A DNA stretch of 58,754 nucleotides from Rhodobacteraceae bacterium DSL-40 (GCA_003258405.1 QKPN01000024.1:1-58754); one strand, 5' to 3'. Numbered from the stretch's first letter, positions 34,063-44,454 are shown. Notes: generated from the sequence alone by a model not told the origin. A program made the numbers and translations.

Positions 34063-36111
34063 ATGAACATGCGCGCGATGGCTCCAGCTCCGCTCCTTCT
34101 GACTGCCTTCCTCACGTCCGGCACCCCGGCGCTCGCCCTCGAGCCGATGCCGCGCGCGAACCGGCTCGATGCCGTGCTCGAGGCCCCTCCCCCGGCGCCG
34201 CCGGTGCCGGTGGCCGCGCTCACGCCCGAGGCCCGGCAGGCCGGTCAGTTCAACCGCGCGCTCGCCGCCGCCGCCGGGGGCCACTGGGCCGAGGCGCGCG
34301 GCTTTGCCGCCCAGACCGGCGCGCCGGTGGCCGAGGATGTGATCCTCTGGTCGCGGCTGCGCGAGGGGATCGGCACCTGGGCCGAATACAAGGATTTCCT
34401 CGCCCGCAACGGCGACTGGCCGGGGCTTGCGAGCCTGCGGCGCGCGGGCGAGCACCTGATGCCGCCCGGCCTCTCGCCCGGCGAGGTCGGCCGCTATTTC
34501 CTCGCGGGCCTGCCCCAGACCGGCACCGGCTCGCTCCGCCTCGCCGAGGCCTTCACCGAGACGGGCCGCCAGCCCGCCGCCGAGAAGGTGATCCTGCGGG
34601 CCTGGCTCGAGCTGCCGATGTCGGCCCCCGAGCGCGCCGCGATCCGCGCGGAATACGGCGATCTGGTGGCAAGCCACACGGTCGAGCGCCTCGATATGCT
34701 GCTCTGGAACGGCTACATGCGCGAAGCCGAGACCATGCTCGCCGATGTGCCGCCCGAATGGGCCGCGCTCGCCAAGGCCCGCATCGCGACACGGCGGGAT
34801 TCCGAAGGGCTCCAGCTCCTGATCTGGGCGGTTCCGGCCAAGCTCCGCAACGATCCGGGCCTGGCCTACGAGCGCTATCTCTACCGGGTGAACAAGGGCC
34901 GCTGGGACGAGGCGGAGGAGATGCTCTACGAGAACTCGGCCTCGGAGCAGAGCCTCGGGCGGCCGGATTTCTGGATGGAGCGGCGCGCGGGCCTCGCCCG
35001 GCAAGCGCTCCGGCGCGGCGATTTTGCCCGCGCCTACCGGCTCGCGGCGAACAATTTCGGCACCGGAGGCGCCGATTATGCCGAGGCCGAATGGCTCGCG
35101 GGCTATATCGCGCTCACCGAGATGAACGACGCGAGCCTCGCCGCGCAGCATTTCGAGCATTTCCGCGAATCCGTCTCGACCCCGATCAGCCTCGGGCGGG
35201 CGGGATACTGGCTCGGCCTTGCGCTCGAGCGCTCCGGCCAGCCCGAAGCCGCGGCGCAGGCCTACCGCCTCGGCGCGATGCACCAGACGAGTTTCTACGG
35301 CCAGCTTGCCGCCGAGCGCGCGGGCCTGCCCGCCGACAGCTCGATCACCGGCAATGACGGGCCGGACCCGGCGGATGCGCCCGATCTCGCGGCCTCGAGC
35401 GTCGTGCAGGCCGCGGAGCTCTTCATCTCGGCCGGCCAGGACGGGCGCGCGGCCCAGTTCCTGCGCCACGCCGCCGAGACCCAGCCGCCGGCGGGCCGCG
35501 CCGCGCTGGCGCAGATGGCGATCGATGCGGGCCTCACCCATGTCGGCGTGCGTATCGCCAAGGACGCGGCGCGCGAGGGCGTCATCCTGCCCGCGCAATA
35601 CTACCCCCTGCCCGATCTCGAGCGCGGCGCCTGGCCGGTGCCGCCGGAATTCGCGCTCGCGATCGCCCGGCAGGAATCCGAGCTCAACGCCGCGGCGGCA
35701 AGCCCCGCGGGGGCGCGCGGTCTGATGCAGCTCATGCCCGCCACCGCCCAGCATGTCGCGCGTCAGATCGGCCTGCCCTACAGCGAGACCCGCCTCGTGC
35801 GCGATCCGGTCTACAACGCCCGCCTCGGCACCGCCTATCTCCAGCGGATGCTCGACCGCTACGACGGCTCCTACCTGCTCGCGACCGCTGCCTACAATGC
35901 CGGGCCGGGCCGGGTCGATGCGTGGCTCCAGACCTTTGGCGACCCGCGCAGCAAGGGCACCGACGTGATCCTCTGGATCGAATCGATCCCCTTCAACGAG
36001 ACCCGCAACTACGTGATGCGGGTGCTCGAGAGCCTGCATGTCTACCGCGCCCGGCTCGAGGGTCGCGCCGGTCCGATCCGGCTCGCGGCCGAGATGAACC
36101 GCACCGGCTGA
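34063..36111 (+). CDS. Soluble lytic murein transglycosylase, Slt70-like
   Basis: 682 residues. A signal peptide (about 1-26, ending ALA) exports it to the periplasm. Residues about 50-500 are the alpha-helical superhelix of the Slt70 U/L domains (for example LAEAFTETGRQPAAEKVILR). The C-terminal SLT domain has catalytic Glu near 537 in AIARQESELNAAA, then SPAGARGLMQLMPATAQHVA and ATAAYNAGPGRVDAW. AAGG lies 7 nt before the ATG at 34069, which may be the true start, two codons in. It cleaves glycan strands during murein turnover. Confidence 0.93.
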   Translation: MNMRAMAPAPLLLTAFLTSGTPALALEPMPRANRLDAVLEAPPPAPPVPVAALTPEARQAGQFNRALAAAAGGHWAEARGFAAQTGAPVAEDVILWSRLREGIGTWAEYKDFLARNGDWPGLASLRRAGEHLMPPGLSPGEVGRYFLAGLPQTGTGSLRLAEAFTETGRQPAAEKVILRAWLELPMSAPERAAIRAEYGDLVASHTVERLDMLLWNGYMREAETMLADVPPEWAALAKARIATRRDSEGLQLLIWAVPAKLRNDPGLAYERYLYRVNKGRWDEAEEMLYENSASEQSLGRPDFWMERRAGLARQALRRGDFARAYRLAANNFGTGGADYAEAEWLAGYIALTEMNDASLAAQHFEHFRESVSTPISLGRAGYWLGLALERSGQPEAAAQAYRLGAMHQTSFYGQLAAERAGLPADSSITGNDGPDPADAPDLAASSVVQAAELFISAGQDGRAAQFLRHAAETQPPAGRAALAQMAIDAGLTHVGVRIAKDAAREGVILPAQYYPLPDLERGAWPVPPEFALAIARQESELNAAAASPAGARGLMQLMPATAQHVARQIGLPYSETRLVRDPVYNARLGTAYLQRMLDRYDGSYLLATAAYNAGPGRVDAWLQTFGDPRSKGTDVILWIESIPFNETRNYVMRVLESLHVYRARLEGRAGPIRLAAEMNRTG

Positions 36112-36177
36112 GCACCGCCGGGCTTTACGCGCCGCGCCATTTTCGTCAGGCTGGCGAAAAGACAGGAGGCGCGGCAG

Positions 36178-36795
36178 ATGAGCGAACTGGTCCTTTACGG
36201 ACATCCCGAGTCCGGCCACGCCTGCAAGGTGGCGCTGGCCCTCGGCCTCGCGGGCCTGGCCCATCGCCCGGTGCGCATCGACATCTGGGCCGAGCCGCAG
36301 ACGCGCCCCGCCGCGTTTCTTGCCGCAAGCCCCCTCGCCGAGGTGCCGCTTCTGGTGATCGACGGCACGCCGCACATGCAGTCCGGCGCGATCCTGATCG
36401 AGATCGCGGTCCGGCACCGCCGCCTCGGCGGCGAGAGCGCCGCCGGGATCCGCCGCGGCCGCGAGCTGCTGATGTGGGAGGCCAACCGCATCGGCATGTG
36501 CCTGCCGCAGCTCATCGAGGCGCGCCGGGTGCCGGAGGAAGGCCCCCTGCAGCGCGCGGTGGACTGGCTGCGCCTGCGCTACGAGACCGATTGCGGCCGC
36601 TTCGCGCTCCTGCTGGGCGACGGCCCGTTCTTTCACGGCGAAATGCCCGGGATCGGCGATTGCGCGATCTGGGGCTATGTCCAGTGGCTGGAGCAGGCCG
36701 GCGTCGAGCCGACCCCGGTCATGGCGGACTGGATCGCGCGGATGCGCGGACTGCCCGCGATGAAAGCCCCCGAAGCGTTCTTCCCCGAAGGCTGA
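36178..36795 (+). CDS. Glutathione S-transferase family protein
   Basis: 205 residues. The N-terminal thioredoxin-like domain (1 to about 80) has LYGHPESGHACKVALALGL, the cis-proline in LAEVPLLVIDGTPHMQSGAI and the Ser that binds glutathione gamma-glutamate. The C-terminal helical domain includes PGIGDCAIWGYVQWLEQAGV (N-capping box). AGGAGG lies about 10 nt upstream of the ATG. The substrate is unknown. It converges with mrpG, stops 15 nt apart. Confidence 0.88.
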   Translation: MSELVLYGHPESGHACKVALALGLAGLAHRPVRIDIWAEPQTRPAAFLAASPLAEVPLLVIDGTPHMQSGAILIEIAVRHRRLGGESAAGIRRGRELLMWEANRIGMCLPQLIEARRVPEEGPLQRAVDWLRLRYETDCGRFALLLGDGPFFHGEMPGIGDCAIWGYVQWLEQAGVEPTPVMADWIARMRGLPAMKAPEAFFPEG

Positions 36796-36810
36796 GCCGG
36801 CGCGCCGCGC

Positions 36811-37191
36811 TCAGAGCGTCTCTTCCGCCGCCTCCGGCGGGATGCCCCTGTCCTCGCGGCCGTAGCGGCGGAACTTTTCGGCGTCGGGGTCCTCGCGGGT
36901 ATTGGGCGCCATCGGCTGGTTGATGCGGAAGGCGGCGCGGCCGATCAGATGCGCGCCGACCGGGGCGCTCGCGATCATGAAGAGAAAGACGAAAAGCGCC
37001 TCGAGGACATGGAGCCAGTCCGTCGCCATGATCATCACCGCGACGCAGATGAGCGCGAGGCCGAGCGTGCCGGCCTTGGTCGCCGCATGCATCCGCGAGA
37101 AGACGTCATTGAGGCGCAGCACGCCGAGGCCCGCGACGAGGCAGAAGAGGCCACCCGCGACGAGGAAGGCGCTTGCGATCCACTCACTCAT
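36811..37191 (-). CDS. mrpG: Mrp-type Na+/H+ antiporter subunit G
   Basis: 126-residue last gene of the mrp operon. Three membrane helices (about 5-27, 38-58, 62-82) with VAGLGVLRLNDVFSRMHAAT and SAPVGAHLIGRAAF identify MnhG/PhaG. A charged cytoplasmic tail (about 95-126) ends the chain. The start overlaps the end of mrpF by 8 nt. Confidence 0.92.
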   Translation of the reverse strand: MSEWIASAFLVAGGLFCLVAGLGVLRLNDVFSRMHAATKAGTLGLALICVAVMIMATDWLHVLEALFVFLFMIASAPVGAHLIGRAAFRINQPMAPNTREDPDAEKFRRYGREDRGIPPEAAEETL

Positions 37192-37486
37192 CCATCTCTC
37201 CCCTGGCGCGCTCGATGTAATGGGCGAAGGCGACGGTCGCGAGGAAGGAAATCAGCGCGAGCCCGATGGCCACGTAAATATAGGCGTTGACCCCGCTCAC
37301 GAGCTTGAAGACCACGAGAAACACCACGAGCAGCATCGAGACGAGATCGAGCGCGACCACGCGGTCGGCGAGCGTCGGGCCGACCAGAAGCCGATAGGCG
37401 GCCGCGAGCAGCGACACGATCAGGCAGGCGACGGTGATCTGGAGGGCGGTGCCGAAGACGCCCGTAACGACGGATTCGATGATCAT
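37184..37486 (-). CDS. mrpF: Mrp-type Na+/H+ antiporter subunit F
   Basis: 100 residues with three membrane helices. YRLLVGPTLADRVVALDLVS is the MnhF signature, with the conserved Asp/Arg pair. The ATG at 37486 overlaps the end of mrpE by 4 nt (ATGA-type), so translation is coupled. A longer frame running to 37855 in the same phase is not used. Confidence 0.92.
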   Translation of the reverse strand: MIIESVVTGVFGTALQITVACLIVSLLAAAYRLLVGPTLADRVVALDLVSMLLVVFLVVFKLVSGVNAYIYVAIGLALISFLATVAFAHYIERARGEMDE

Positions 37487-37827
37487 GTCCCTGTCACCCT
37501 CAGAACGCGCGCCTCGATCCCCTCGCGAACCTCGCGGCGGGTCTCCTCGCTCGACTCGCCCGCCAGCAGCGAGTGGACGAGGAGGGTCGATCGGTCGGGG
37601 CTCACGTCCACGCTGAGCGTGCCGGGCGTGAGCGAGATGAAGTTCGCGACCATGGTGATGCCCGCGTCGGACTTCACCTGGAGCGGAATCGTCACCAGCC
37701 GCGGCTTCGAACGGCCTGTCGGCGCGATCACCGTGGCGGCGACCAGGACGCTCGAAACGACGAGGTCCCAGCAGAAGAGCACGAAAAGCACCACGAACCA
37801 CATGCAGCGCTTGAGGAAGGTTATCAT
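37483..37827 (-). CDS. mrpE: Mrp-type Na+/H+ antiporter subunit E
   Basis: 114 residues. Two N-terminal hydrophobic segments (CMWFVVLFVLFCWDLVVSSV) are followed by the MnhE domain with KPRLVTIPLQVKSDAGITMV and SLTPGTLSVDVSPDRSTLLV. It is shorter than many MrpE proteins (about 160), having fewer N-terminal helices, which is usual in the Mrp/Pha operons of this group. It overlaps mrpD by 4 nt. Confidence 0.92.
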   Translation of the reverse strand: MITFLKRCMWFVVLFVLFCWDLVVSSVLVAATVIAPTGRSKPRLVTIPLQVKSDAGITMVANFISLTPGTLSVDVSPDRSTLLVHSLLAGESSEETRREVREGIEARVLRVTGT

Positions 37828-39308
37828 GGTGCGCCTCCGAGAACGGTCTGGACATAGGCGCTCGGGTCGGTGAGCTCCGCCCCGACCCGCAGGGCCAGAT
37901 CGACGAAGGTGCCCGCCGAGAGGCCGAGATAGGTGACGAGGATCGCGATCACCGCCACCGGCAGCAGGCTCGTTGCGCCGAGCGGCGCCGTGATCGCGCT
38001 CTCACCGCCCGGATGCGCCGACCAGAAGACCGCGGCCCAGACCCGGCCCATGGCATAGAGCAGCAGGAAGCCGGTGGCGAGCGCGGCGAAGGTCAGGAAC
38101 CAGGCGTTCGTGTCGAGCGCGGCCTGCACCAGCAGGAGCTTCGCCCAGAAGCCCGCGAAGGGCGGCACGCCCGCGAGCGACAGGGCCGGGATGAGGAAGA
38201 GGATCGAGAAGCCGGCCCGCGCGCGCCAGACCCCGCCCGAGCGGGCGAAGAGCTCGGAGCCGGTCAGCCGCGCCGTCACGCCCGCCCCGAGGAAGAGCCC
38301 GGTCTTCACCAGCACGTCCTGGAAGAGGTAGAAGGCCGCGCCCGCCAGCGCGAGCGGCGTGCCGATCGCGAGACCCAGCACCATGAAGCCGATCGAGGCG
38401 ATGATCGAATAGCCGAGCACGCGGCGAAGGCTGTTCTGGCTGAGCGCGCCCATCGCGCCGAAGAACATGGTGAGCACGGCGAGAACGATGAGGATCGGCA
38501 CGAAGACCGTGCCGTCGATGTCATAGACCAGCGTGAAGACCCGGAGCATCGCATAGACGCCCACCTTGGTCAGCAGCGCCGAGAACAGCGCCGAGGTCGA
38601 GAAGGCCGGCGTGTGATAGGAGGCGGGCAGCCAGAAGTAGACCGGGAAGAGCGCCGCCTTGGAGCCGAAGGCGAAAAGCAGGAACGCCGCGGAGGCGAGC
38701 ACGACCGCCTCGCCCGACCGCCCGGCCAGCTTGCCATGGAGATCGGCCATGTTGAGCGCGCCGGCGGTGCCATAGAGCAGCCCCACCCCGGCGATGAAGG
38801 CGACCGTGGCGATGAGGTTGAGGCCGACGTATTTCACCGTGCCGTCGAACTGCGTCTTGCCGCCGCCGATCACCAGCAGGCCGAAGGAGGCGATCAGCAT
38901 CACCTCGAACCAGACATACATGTTGAAGATGTCGCCGGTGAGAAACGCGCCGCAGATGCCGGTGAGCAGCGAATGCGTGAGCGGGTGGAAGCCGAAATGC
39001 TCCTCCTCCACCGTCACGTCGCTGAAGCTGAAGATCACCACGGTGACCGCGACGATGGCGGTGAGCAGCACCATGATGGCCGAGAGCAGATCCGCGACCA
39101 GGGTGATGCCGAAGGGCGCGGGCCAGCCGCCCGCCTGGGCCGAGACCGGTCCGGTCTCCACCACCTGCGAGAAGATCGCGAGCGCGGCGAGCAGGAGCGC
39201 CAGCGCCCCCATGAGCGAGATGCCCCGCTGCATCTCGGTCGAGCGCCAGGCGAGGAGCGTCAGGACCGCGGTCAGGAGCGGGATGACGATGGGCCAGAAG
39301 AGGAGCAT
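37824..39308 (-). CDS. mrpD: Mrp-type Na+/H+ antiporter subunit D
   Basis: 494 residues with about 14 membrane helices, homologous to the proton-pumping NuoM/NuoN subunits of complex I. Conserved stretches include GDIFNMYVWFEVMLIASFGL (the Glu of helix 5), SKAALFPVYFWLPASYHTPA with the buried Lys, and GVPPFAGFWAKLLLVQAALD. It forms one of the two ion-channel subunits of the complex. Its start touches the stop of mrpC (1 nt overlap). Confidence 0.95.
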   Translation of the reverse strand: MLLFWPIVIPLLTAVLTLLAWRSTEMQRGISLMGALALLLAALAIFSQVVETGPVSAQAGGWPAPFGITLVADLLSAIMVLLTAIVAVTVVIFSFSDVTVEEEHFGFHPLTHSLLTGICGAFLTGDIFNMYVWFEVMLIASFGLLVIGGGKTQFDGTVKYVGLNLIATVAFIAGVGLLYGTAGALNMADLHGKLAGRSGEAVVLASAAFLLFAFGSKAALFPVYFWLPASYHTPAFSTSALFSALLTKVGVYAMLRVFTLVYDIDGTVFVPILIVLAVLTMFFGAMGALSQNSLRRVLGYSIIASIGFMVLGLAIGTPLALAGAAFYLFQDVLVKTGLFLGAGVTARLTGSELFARSGGVWRARAGFSILFLIPALSLAGVPPFAGFWAKLLLVQAALDTNAWFLTFAALATGFLLLYAMGRVWAAVFWSAHPGGESAITAPLGATSLLPVAVIAILVTYLGLSAGTFVDLALRVGAELTDPSAYVQTVLGGAP

Positions 39309-39670
39309 CAGGAGCCGACCTCCGTGCCGGGTTCGGAGGCGTTCATGTGATCCATCTTGGTTGTGCCGAGCACGTAATAGGAGCGGTAGGCCAGCGCGAG
39401 CGCGAAGACGAGCAGCCCGAAGCCGATGACGATCGCCGTGAGGATCAGCGCCTGTGGCAGCGCGTTGGAGGCCCCCTCGATCGAGTGCGCGCCCTCGGGG
39501 ATCAGCGGCGGCTTGCCGAAGGTGAGCCGGCCCGAGGCGAAGATGATGAGGTTTGCCGCGTTCGAGATCATCGTCAGCCCGAAGAGATAGGGCAGCGTCT
39601 TGCCGCTCATCATCAGATAGGCGCCGGCGGCGACGAGAAAGCCCGCAAGGAGGGCGATCATGATTTCCAT
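39308..39670 (-). CDS. mrpC: Mrp-type Na+/H+ antiporter subunit C
   Basis: 120 residues, three membrane helices, NuoK-like. FLVAAGAYLMMSGKTLPYLF and GLTMISNAANLIIFASGRL are typical, with the conserved Asn/Asp-facing residues. LPQALILTAIVIGFGLLVFA is the third helix. It lies 4 nt after mrpB. Confidence 0.94.
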   Translation of the reverse strand: MEIMIALLAGFLVAAGAYLMMSGKTLPYLFGLTMISNAANLIIFASGRLTFGKPPLIPEGAHSIEGASNALPQALILTAIVIGFGLLVFALALAYRSYYVLGTTKMDHMNASEPGTEVGS

Positions 39671-39674
39671 GGGC

Positions 39675-40127
39675 CTAGTCCTCCTTGTCGTCGCGTTCGT
39701 TGGCGACCACGTCCTCGAGCGCGAAGAGGATGCCGCAGACCCCTCCCAGCACCACGAGGAAGACGCCGAAATCGAAGAGCATGATCGAGCCGAAGGGCAG
39801 CCCCGTCTTGGAGCCGTCCGGCAGCTTCTCGATGAGCGGCCAGACGCCCTTGAGGAAATAGCCGTAGGCGAAGGCGCCCCAGAGCCCGCCCAGCACGGTG
39901 CAGCCGAGCCCGACCGCGGCGATGGACTGGGGCCGGAAATGCAGCGCCTTGCGGGCGGCCTCGAGCCCCTGGGCCTTCTCGACGAGCGCGAAGGCGATGG
40001 CGGCGAGCAGCCCGCCGATGAACCCGCCCCCCGGTTCGTTGTGGCCGCGCCAGAACACGAAGACGGAGAGCACGAGGATGAGCGGCAGCAGGAGCCGGCT
40101 TGCGGTACGCAGGATCAGGGAATTCAT
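39675..40127 (-). CDS. mrpB: Mrp-type Na+/H+ antiporter subunit B
   Basis: 150 residues with four membrane helices. The MnhB domain is recognised by [20 protein letters not shown] and by [20 protein letters not shown] near the end. The acidic tail ([15 protein letters not shown]) is cytoplasmic. It is a separate gene 49 nt after mrpA, so this is a seven-subunit rather than a fused-AB operon. Confidence 0.94.
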   Translation of the reverse strand: MNSLILRTASRLLLPLILVLSVFVFWRGHNEPGGGFIGGLLAAIAFALVEKAQGLEAARKALHFRPQSIAAVGLGCTVLGGLWGAFAYGYFLKGVWPLIEKLPDGSKTGLPFGSIMLFDFGVFLVVLGGVCGILFALEDVVANERDDKED

Positions 40128-40176
40128 GGGAAGGCGGCTCCTTGGCTCCGGCGCGGCATGCAGGGTGTCAGCTCTG

Positions 40177-42462
40177 TCATTCGCCCCCCCTTGCCCGCTT
40201 CCGCCCCGCCATCAGCACGGCATAGGCCGCGATCGCCGCAATCGCGATGACCGCCGTCTCGCCCATGGTGTCGAGGCCGCGGAAGTCCACGAGGATCACG
40301 TTGACGATGTTGTGCCCGAGCGCCACCGGCGCGCTGTTCTCCTCGAAGAACTCGGTCAGCGACAGATCGAGCCCGGTGCCGAGCACCATGAGCAGCGTGA
40401 CACTCACCGCGACGCCGAGGATGCCCGCGACGACCGCGTTGAGCGGCACGAAGGGCACGCCCCCGGTGCGCGGCAGCCGCACCATCGCGATCGCCATGAA
40501 GATGACGACGAGGATCTCGACGAAGAGCTGGGTCATCGCGACATCAGTCGCGCCGTAGATCACGAAGATGATGGCGATGCCCGAGCCGATGCCGCCGAGC
40601 GCGGTGATGCCGGTGAGCCGCGAGGCGGTGCGGAGCACCACCACGATCGAGGCGGTGATGATGGTGAAGATCGCCCAGTCGATCGCCTCGACGCTGAGAC
40701 GGAAGCCCGGCCAGGAGGCGGTGCCCGCGAGGAGCGCGATCCAGATCACCGCGGCCAGCGCGAGGAAGGTGCGGCGCAGGTAGCTCGTCATGTTGCCGTT
40801 CTGCACCAGGACCGAGGTCCGGCGCGCGACCTTGCCGAGGCCGCGCATGAAGCCGTCATACCAGCTTTCGGTGCGCGGCAGTTTCGGTTCGGCCGCGGCG
40901 AGCCCGGTGTGGATGGCATCGAGCAGCAGGTAGAGCACGAAGCCGAGGGCGAAGGTCGCGAGGCTGAGATAGAGCGGCAGGCCCGGCCCGTGCCAGAGCG
41001 CGAGATGCCCCGGCAGCCCCTCGCCCGCCACCGCCTGCACCATCGGCGCGACGAGCACGTGCTCGACAGCCGAGGGGAAGAGGCCGCAGAGCAGGCCGAG
41101 GGCCGCGAGAATCGTCGGCCCGAGCCAGAGCGCCCAGCCGGGATCGGCGGGCTTGTCCTTGGGGCAGGCGCGCGGCCGGAAGAAGAACGGCCGGATCGCG
41201 ACCATGCCCGAACAGGCAAACATCAGGGCATTGGCGAGGATCGCCGCCGCCGTCACCGCCTGCGGGGCGAAATGCGCATGCGCCGTGCTCTCGTAGATCA
41301 GCTCCTTGCCGATGAAGCCGAAGAACGGGATCATCCCCGCCATCGAGAGCGCGGCGAGCATCACCACGGTGGCGGTGTGCGGCATGGCCCGCGCAAGCCC
41401 CGAGATCTCGGTGTAGTCCCGCGAGCCCGACCCCTTCTCGATCATGCCGACCGACAGGAAGAGCCCGGCCTTGTAGAAGGCGTGGACGAGCAGGAAGGTC
41501 ATGGCCGCGGCGACCGCATAGGGTCCGCCGATCCCGAGCAGCATGGTCATCATGCTGAGCCCCATCACGGTGGTGAAGGCGAGCATGAGCTTGAGGTCGG
41601 TCTGCCGCATCGCCCAGACCGAGGCGAGGATCATCGTGAAGGCGCCGACGGGCACGAGCGTCCAGGTCCAGAGATCGGTACCCGAGAGCGCGGGCGTGAA
41701 GCGGGCCATGAGAAAGACGCCCGCCTTCACCATCGTGGCCGAGTGCAGATAGGCACTGACCGGGGTCGGCGCCGCCATCGCGCCGGGAAGCCAGAAATGG
41801 AACGGCCACTGGGCGGATTTGGTGAAGCAGCCGAGGATCACCAGGGTGAAGATCACCGGATAGAGCGGGCTTGCCCGGATGACGTCGCCGGCGAGGTTCA
41901 TTTCCGAGAGCCGGAAGCTCCCGACGAGGCTTCCCATCACCAGCAGCCCGGCAAAGAGCGCGAGCCCGCCCGCCCCGGTGATGATGAGCGCCTGGATCGC
42001 GGCGCGGCGGGATTTCTCCTTCTCGTGATCGAACCCGATCAGCAGGAAGGAGGTGACGGTGGTGCCTTCCCAGAAGATGAAGAGCGTGATCGCGTCATCG
42101 GCGGTGGTGAGGCCCACCATCGAGACGGCGAAGGCCATGAGCGAGAGCTGCAGCGAGAGAAGCCGCCGGTCGCTTCGGAAATAGGCCGAGGCGTAGAGGA
42201 AGACCATCGCCCCGATGCCGCAGATCAGCAGCGCGAAGGCAAGCGCCAGCCCGTCGAGCCGGAAGGCGAAGGATATGCCCAGCTGCGGCACCCAGGAGGC
42301 CACGTATTCGGGGATGTCTCCGTGCGACACCGGTCCGATGAACTGCGCGAACCAGAGCGTCGCGGCGGCGGCAACCAGTGCCGGAATGAACCGCCAGAGA
42401 CCCGCTCCATGTGACAAGACCGTTTTTCTGACCAGTACCGTCTCGGGGCCGGCTTCAGCCAA
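40177..42462 (-). CDS. mrpA: Mrp-type Na+/H+ antiporter subunit A
   Basis: 761-residue first and largest subunit, NuoL-like. The antiporter core (about 30-430) has the helix-5 Glu in [18 protein letters not shown] and Lys in [19 protein letters not shown], and [20 protein letters not shown]. The C-terminal 200 residues hold the MbhD/MbhE-like helices ([20 protein letters not shown]) seen in all MrpA proteins. It starts the operon mrpABCDEFG, which exchanges cytoplasmic Na+ (or K+) for protons and supports pH and salt tolerance. Confidence 0.95.
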   Translation of the reverse strand: MAEAGPETVLVRKTVLSHGAGLWRFIPALVAAAATLWFAQFIGPVSHGDIPEYVASWVPQLGISFAFRLDGLALAFALLICGIGAMVFLYASAYFRSDRRLLSLQLSLMAFAVSMVGLTTADDAITLFIFWEGTTVTSFLLIGFDHEKEKSRRAAIQALIITGAGGLALFAGLLVMGSLVGSFRLSEMNLAGDVIRASPLYPVIFTLVILGCFTKSAQWPFHFWLPGAMAAPTPVSAYLHSATMVKAGVFLMARFTPALSGTDLWTWTLVPVGAFTMILASVWAMRQTDLKLMLAFTTVMGLSMMTMLLGIGGPYAVAAAMTFLLVHAFYKAGLFLSVGMIEKGSGSRDYTEISGLARAMPHTATVVMLAALSMAGMIPFFGFIGKELIYESTAHAHFAPQAVTAAAILANALMFACSGMVAIRPFFFRPRACPKDKPADPGWALWLGPTILAALGLLCGLFPSAVEHVLVAPMVQAVAGEGLPGHLALWHGPGLPLYLSLATFALGFVLYLLLDAIHTGLAAAEPKLPRTESWYDGFMRGLGKVARRTSVLVQNGNMTSYLRRTFLALAAVIWIALLAGTASWPGFRLSVEAIDWAIFTIITASIVVVLRTASRLTGITALGGIGSGIAIIFVIYGATDVAMTQLFVEILVVIFMAIAMVRLPRTGGVPFVPLNAVVAGILGVAVSVTLLMVLGTGLDLSLTEFFEENSAPVALGHNIVNVILVDFRGLDTMGETAVIAIAAIAAYAVLMAGRKRARGGE

Positions 42463-42686
42463 TGCGCTCTCACTCTTCTTGTTTTATTGGCCAGCTGTCG
42501 CGAACGAACGCCGCCGGCTCCCTGTTGCTCCCTGCGGCGTGACCGCCGCACCTATCCCTCGTTTAGAATTAATAAGGGCTTGGGCAGTCGATTCAAGCAT
42601 AGCTTTTGCCACGATCACGATCTCTCCAGATCCGGTCACGATCCGTACATCTTGCGCCCGGCGCGGCCAGAGGCCAGATTATCGCC

Positions 42687-43295
42687 ATGGATCGGCCAGC
42701 CCTGAACCCCTCGTTTCTCGAACGCGCCCTCGCGGCGCCCCGTCCCGGATCGTCGGATTACGATCTGAACCCCGACGCGCGTCCGCGGCGTGCGCAGCCG
42801 CTGCGCCCGGCTTCGGTGCTGGTGCCGCTCGTCGAGCGGGGCACGTCGATGAACGTGATCCTCACCCGGCGCGCGGCGCGGCTGCGGCACCATCCCGGCC
42901 AGATCGCCTTTCCCGGCGGCAAGCAGGACGCGGGCGATGCCTCGCCGCTGGCCGCCGCGCTCCGCGAGGCCCACGAGGAAATCGGGCTCGAGCCCGGCGA
43001 CGTCACCGTGCTCGGCACGTTCGACGCCCACGAGACGGTGACGCATTTCCTCATCTCGCCCTTCGTCGGCCTCGTCTCGCCGGCGTTCGAGCCGCGGATC
43101 GACCGCACGGAGGTGGACGAGACCTTCGAGGTGCCGCTCGCCTTCCTGCTCGATCCCGCGAACCTCCAGATCCACCGCTTCCGCCGCATGGGACACTGGC
43201 GGCACTACTACGCGATCCCCTACGGGCCCCACTACATCTGGGGCGCGACCGCGCGGATGCTGAAGGCGCTCGGCGACCGGGTCCGCAGCGCCTGA
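42687..43295 (+). CDS. NUDIX hydrolase, CoA pyrophosphatase-like
   Basis: 202 residues. The CoA-type NUDIX signature is present: LRHHPGQIAFPGGKQDAGD followed by ALREAHEEIGL, with the catalytic Glu residues of the REx2EE core. The family hydrolyses CoA and its derivatives to 3'-phospho-ADP and phosphopantetheine; this member is unproved. The C-terminal HYIWGATARMLKAL is also typical. The stop and the next start overlap by one base (TGATG), coupling it to the CCA gene. Confidence 0.9.
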   Translation: MDRPALNPSFLERALAAPRPGSSDYDLNPDARPRRAQPLRPASVLVPLVERGTSMNVILTRRAARLRHHPGQIAFPGGKQDAGDASPLAAALREAHEEIGLEPGDVTVLGTFDAHETVTHFLISPFVGLVSPAFEPRIDRTEVDETFEVPLAFLLDPANLQIHRFRRMGHWRHYYAIPYGPHYIWGATARMLKALGDRVRSA

Positions 43296-44443
43296 TGCGC
43301 ATCGAGGCGCCCTGGCTCCGGGCCGCGGGCACCCGCGCCGTGCTCGAGTGCCTCGCGGGTGGTGGCTGGCAGGTCTATCTCGTCGGCGGCTGCGTGCGGA
43401 ACGCGCTGCTCGGCCGGCCCGTCGCCGATCTCGACATCGCGACCGATGCCCGCCCCGAGGAGGTGATCGCGCGCGCCGCCGCCTGCGGCCTCAAGGCGGT
43501 GCCGACCGGGGTGGAGCACGGCACCGTCACCCTCGTCTCCGATCATCGGCCCTTCGAGGTCACGACCTTCCGCCGCGACGTCGAGACCTTCGGCCGCCAC
43601 GCCACCGTCGCCTTCTCCACCAACATCGCCGAGGACGCCGCGCGCCGCGATTTCACCATGAACGCGCTCTACGCCACGCCCGAGGGCGAGGTGATCGACC
43701 CGATGGGCGGCCTGACCGATCTGCGCGCCCGGCGGCTGCGCTTCGTCGGCGATCCAGGCCAGCGCATCGCCGAGGACTACCTCCGCATCCTGCGCTTCTT
43801 CCGCTTCCACGCCTGGTATGGCGACCCGGAGGGCGGGATCGACGCCGCGGCGCTCGCCGCCTGCGCCGAAGGACAGGAGGGCCTCGACGGCCTCTCCCGC
43901 GAGCGCGTCGGGGCGGAGATCACCAAGCTCCTCGCCGCCCCCGATCCCGCGCCCTCCGTCGCCTCGATGGCCGCAACCGGCATCCTCGCCCGCGTCCTCC
44001 CCGGCGCCGAAGCCGCCGCCCTCGCCCCTCTCGTCCACATCGAGACCCTGGCCGCCGCCACGCCCCGCTGGCAGCGCCGCCTCGCCGCCCTCGGCGCGGA
44101 GGCCGACTGGCCCGAACGCCTCCGCCTCTCCCGCGCCGACCGCAAGGCGCTCGAGGCGGTGCGCGCCGCCCTCGACGCGGGCGCGCGGCCCGCCGAAGGC
44201 GCCTACCGCTTCGGGGCGGAGGCCGCGCGCGACGCAGCCCTCATCCTCGCCGCAAGCCTCGGCGCGCCCCCCGATCCCCACCTCGAGGCCGAGCTCGCCC
44301 GCGGCGCCGCCGCCCGCTTCCCGCTCCGCGCCGCCGACCTGCCCCTCTCCGGCCCGGAACTCGGCACTGCCCTCCGCGCCCTCGAAGCCACATGGATCGC
44401 CTCCGACTTCACCCTCGACCGCGCCGCCCTGCTGGCAGAGTGA
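43295..44443 (+). CDS. cca: CCA tRNA nucleotidyltransferase / poly(A) polymerase family
   Basis: 382 residues, class II nucleotidyltransferase adding the 3'-CCA to tRNA. The catalytic head has VYLVGGCVRNALLGRPVADL with DLDIATDA (two metal-binding Asp) and RRDFTMNALYATPEGEVIDP. The neck helix has RIAEDYLRILRFFRFHAWYG. The C-terminal helical body is alanine-rich. The family also includes poly(A) polymerases, but the alphaproteobacterial pairing with a NUDIX gene favours CCA addition. Confidence 0.92.
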   Translation: MRIEAPWLRAAGTRAVLECLAGGGWQVYLVGGCVRNALLGRPVADLDIATDARPEEVIARAAACGLKAVPTGVEHGTVTLVSDHRPFEVTTFRRDVETFGRHATVAFSTNIAEDAARRDFTMNALYATPEGEVIDPMGGLTDLRARRLRFVGDPGQRIAEDYLRILRFFRFHAWYGDPEGGIDAAALAACAEGQEGLDGLSRERVGAEITKLLAAPDPAPSVASMAATGILARVLPGAEAAALAPLVHIETLAAATPRWQRRLAALGAEADWPERLRLSRADRKALEAVRAALDAGARPAEGAYRFGAEAARDAALILAASLGAPPDPHLEAELARGAAARFPLRAADLPLSGPELGTALRALEATWIASDFTLDRAALLAE

Positions 44444-44454
44444 GGGGCAAGGGC

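Noticed and set aside
39898-42414. 838-residue forward frame opposite mrpA/mrpB
   Set aside because: Highly charged His/Asp/Glu/Arg composition typical of the antisense of membrane proteins; the reverse-strand Mrp subunits account for the region.
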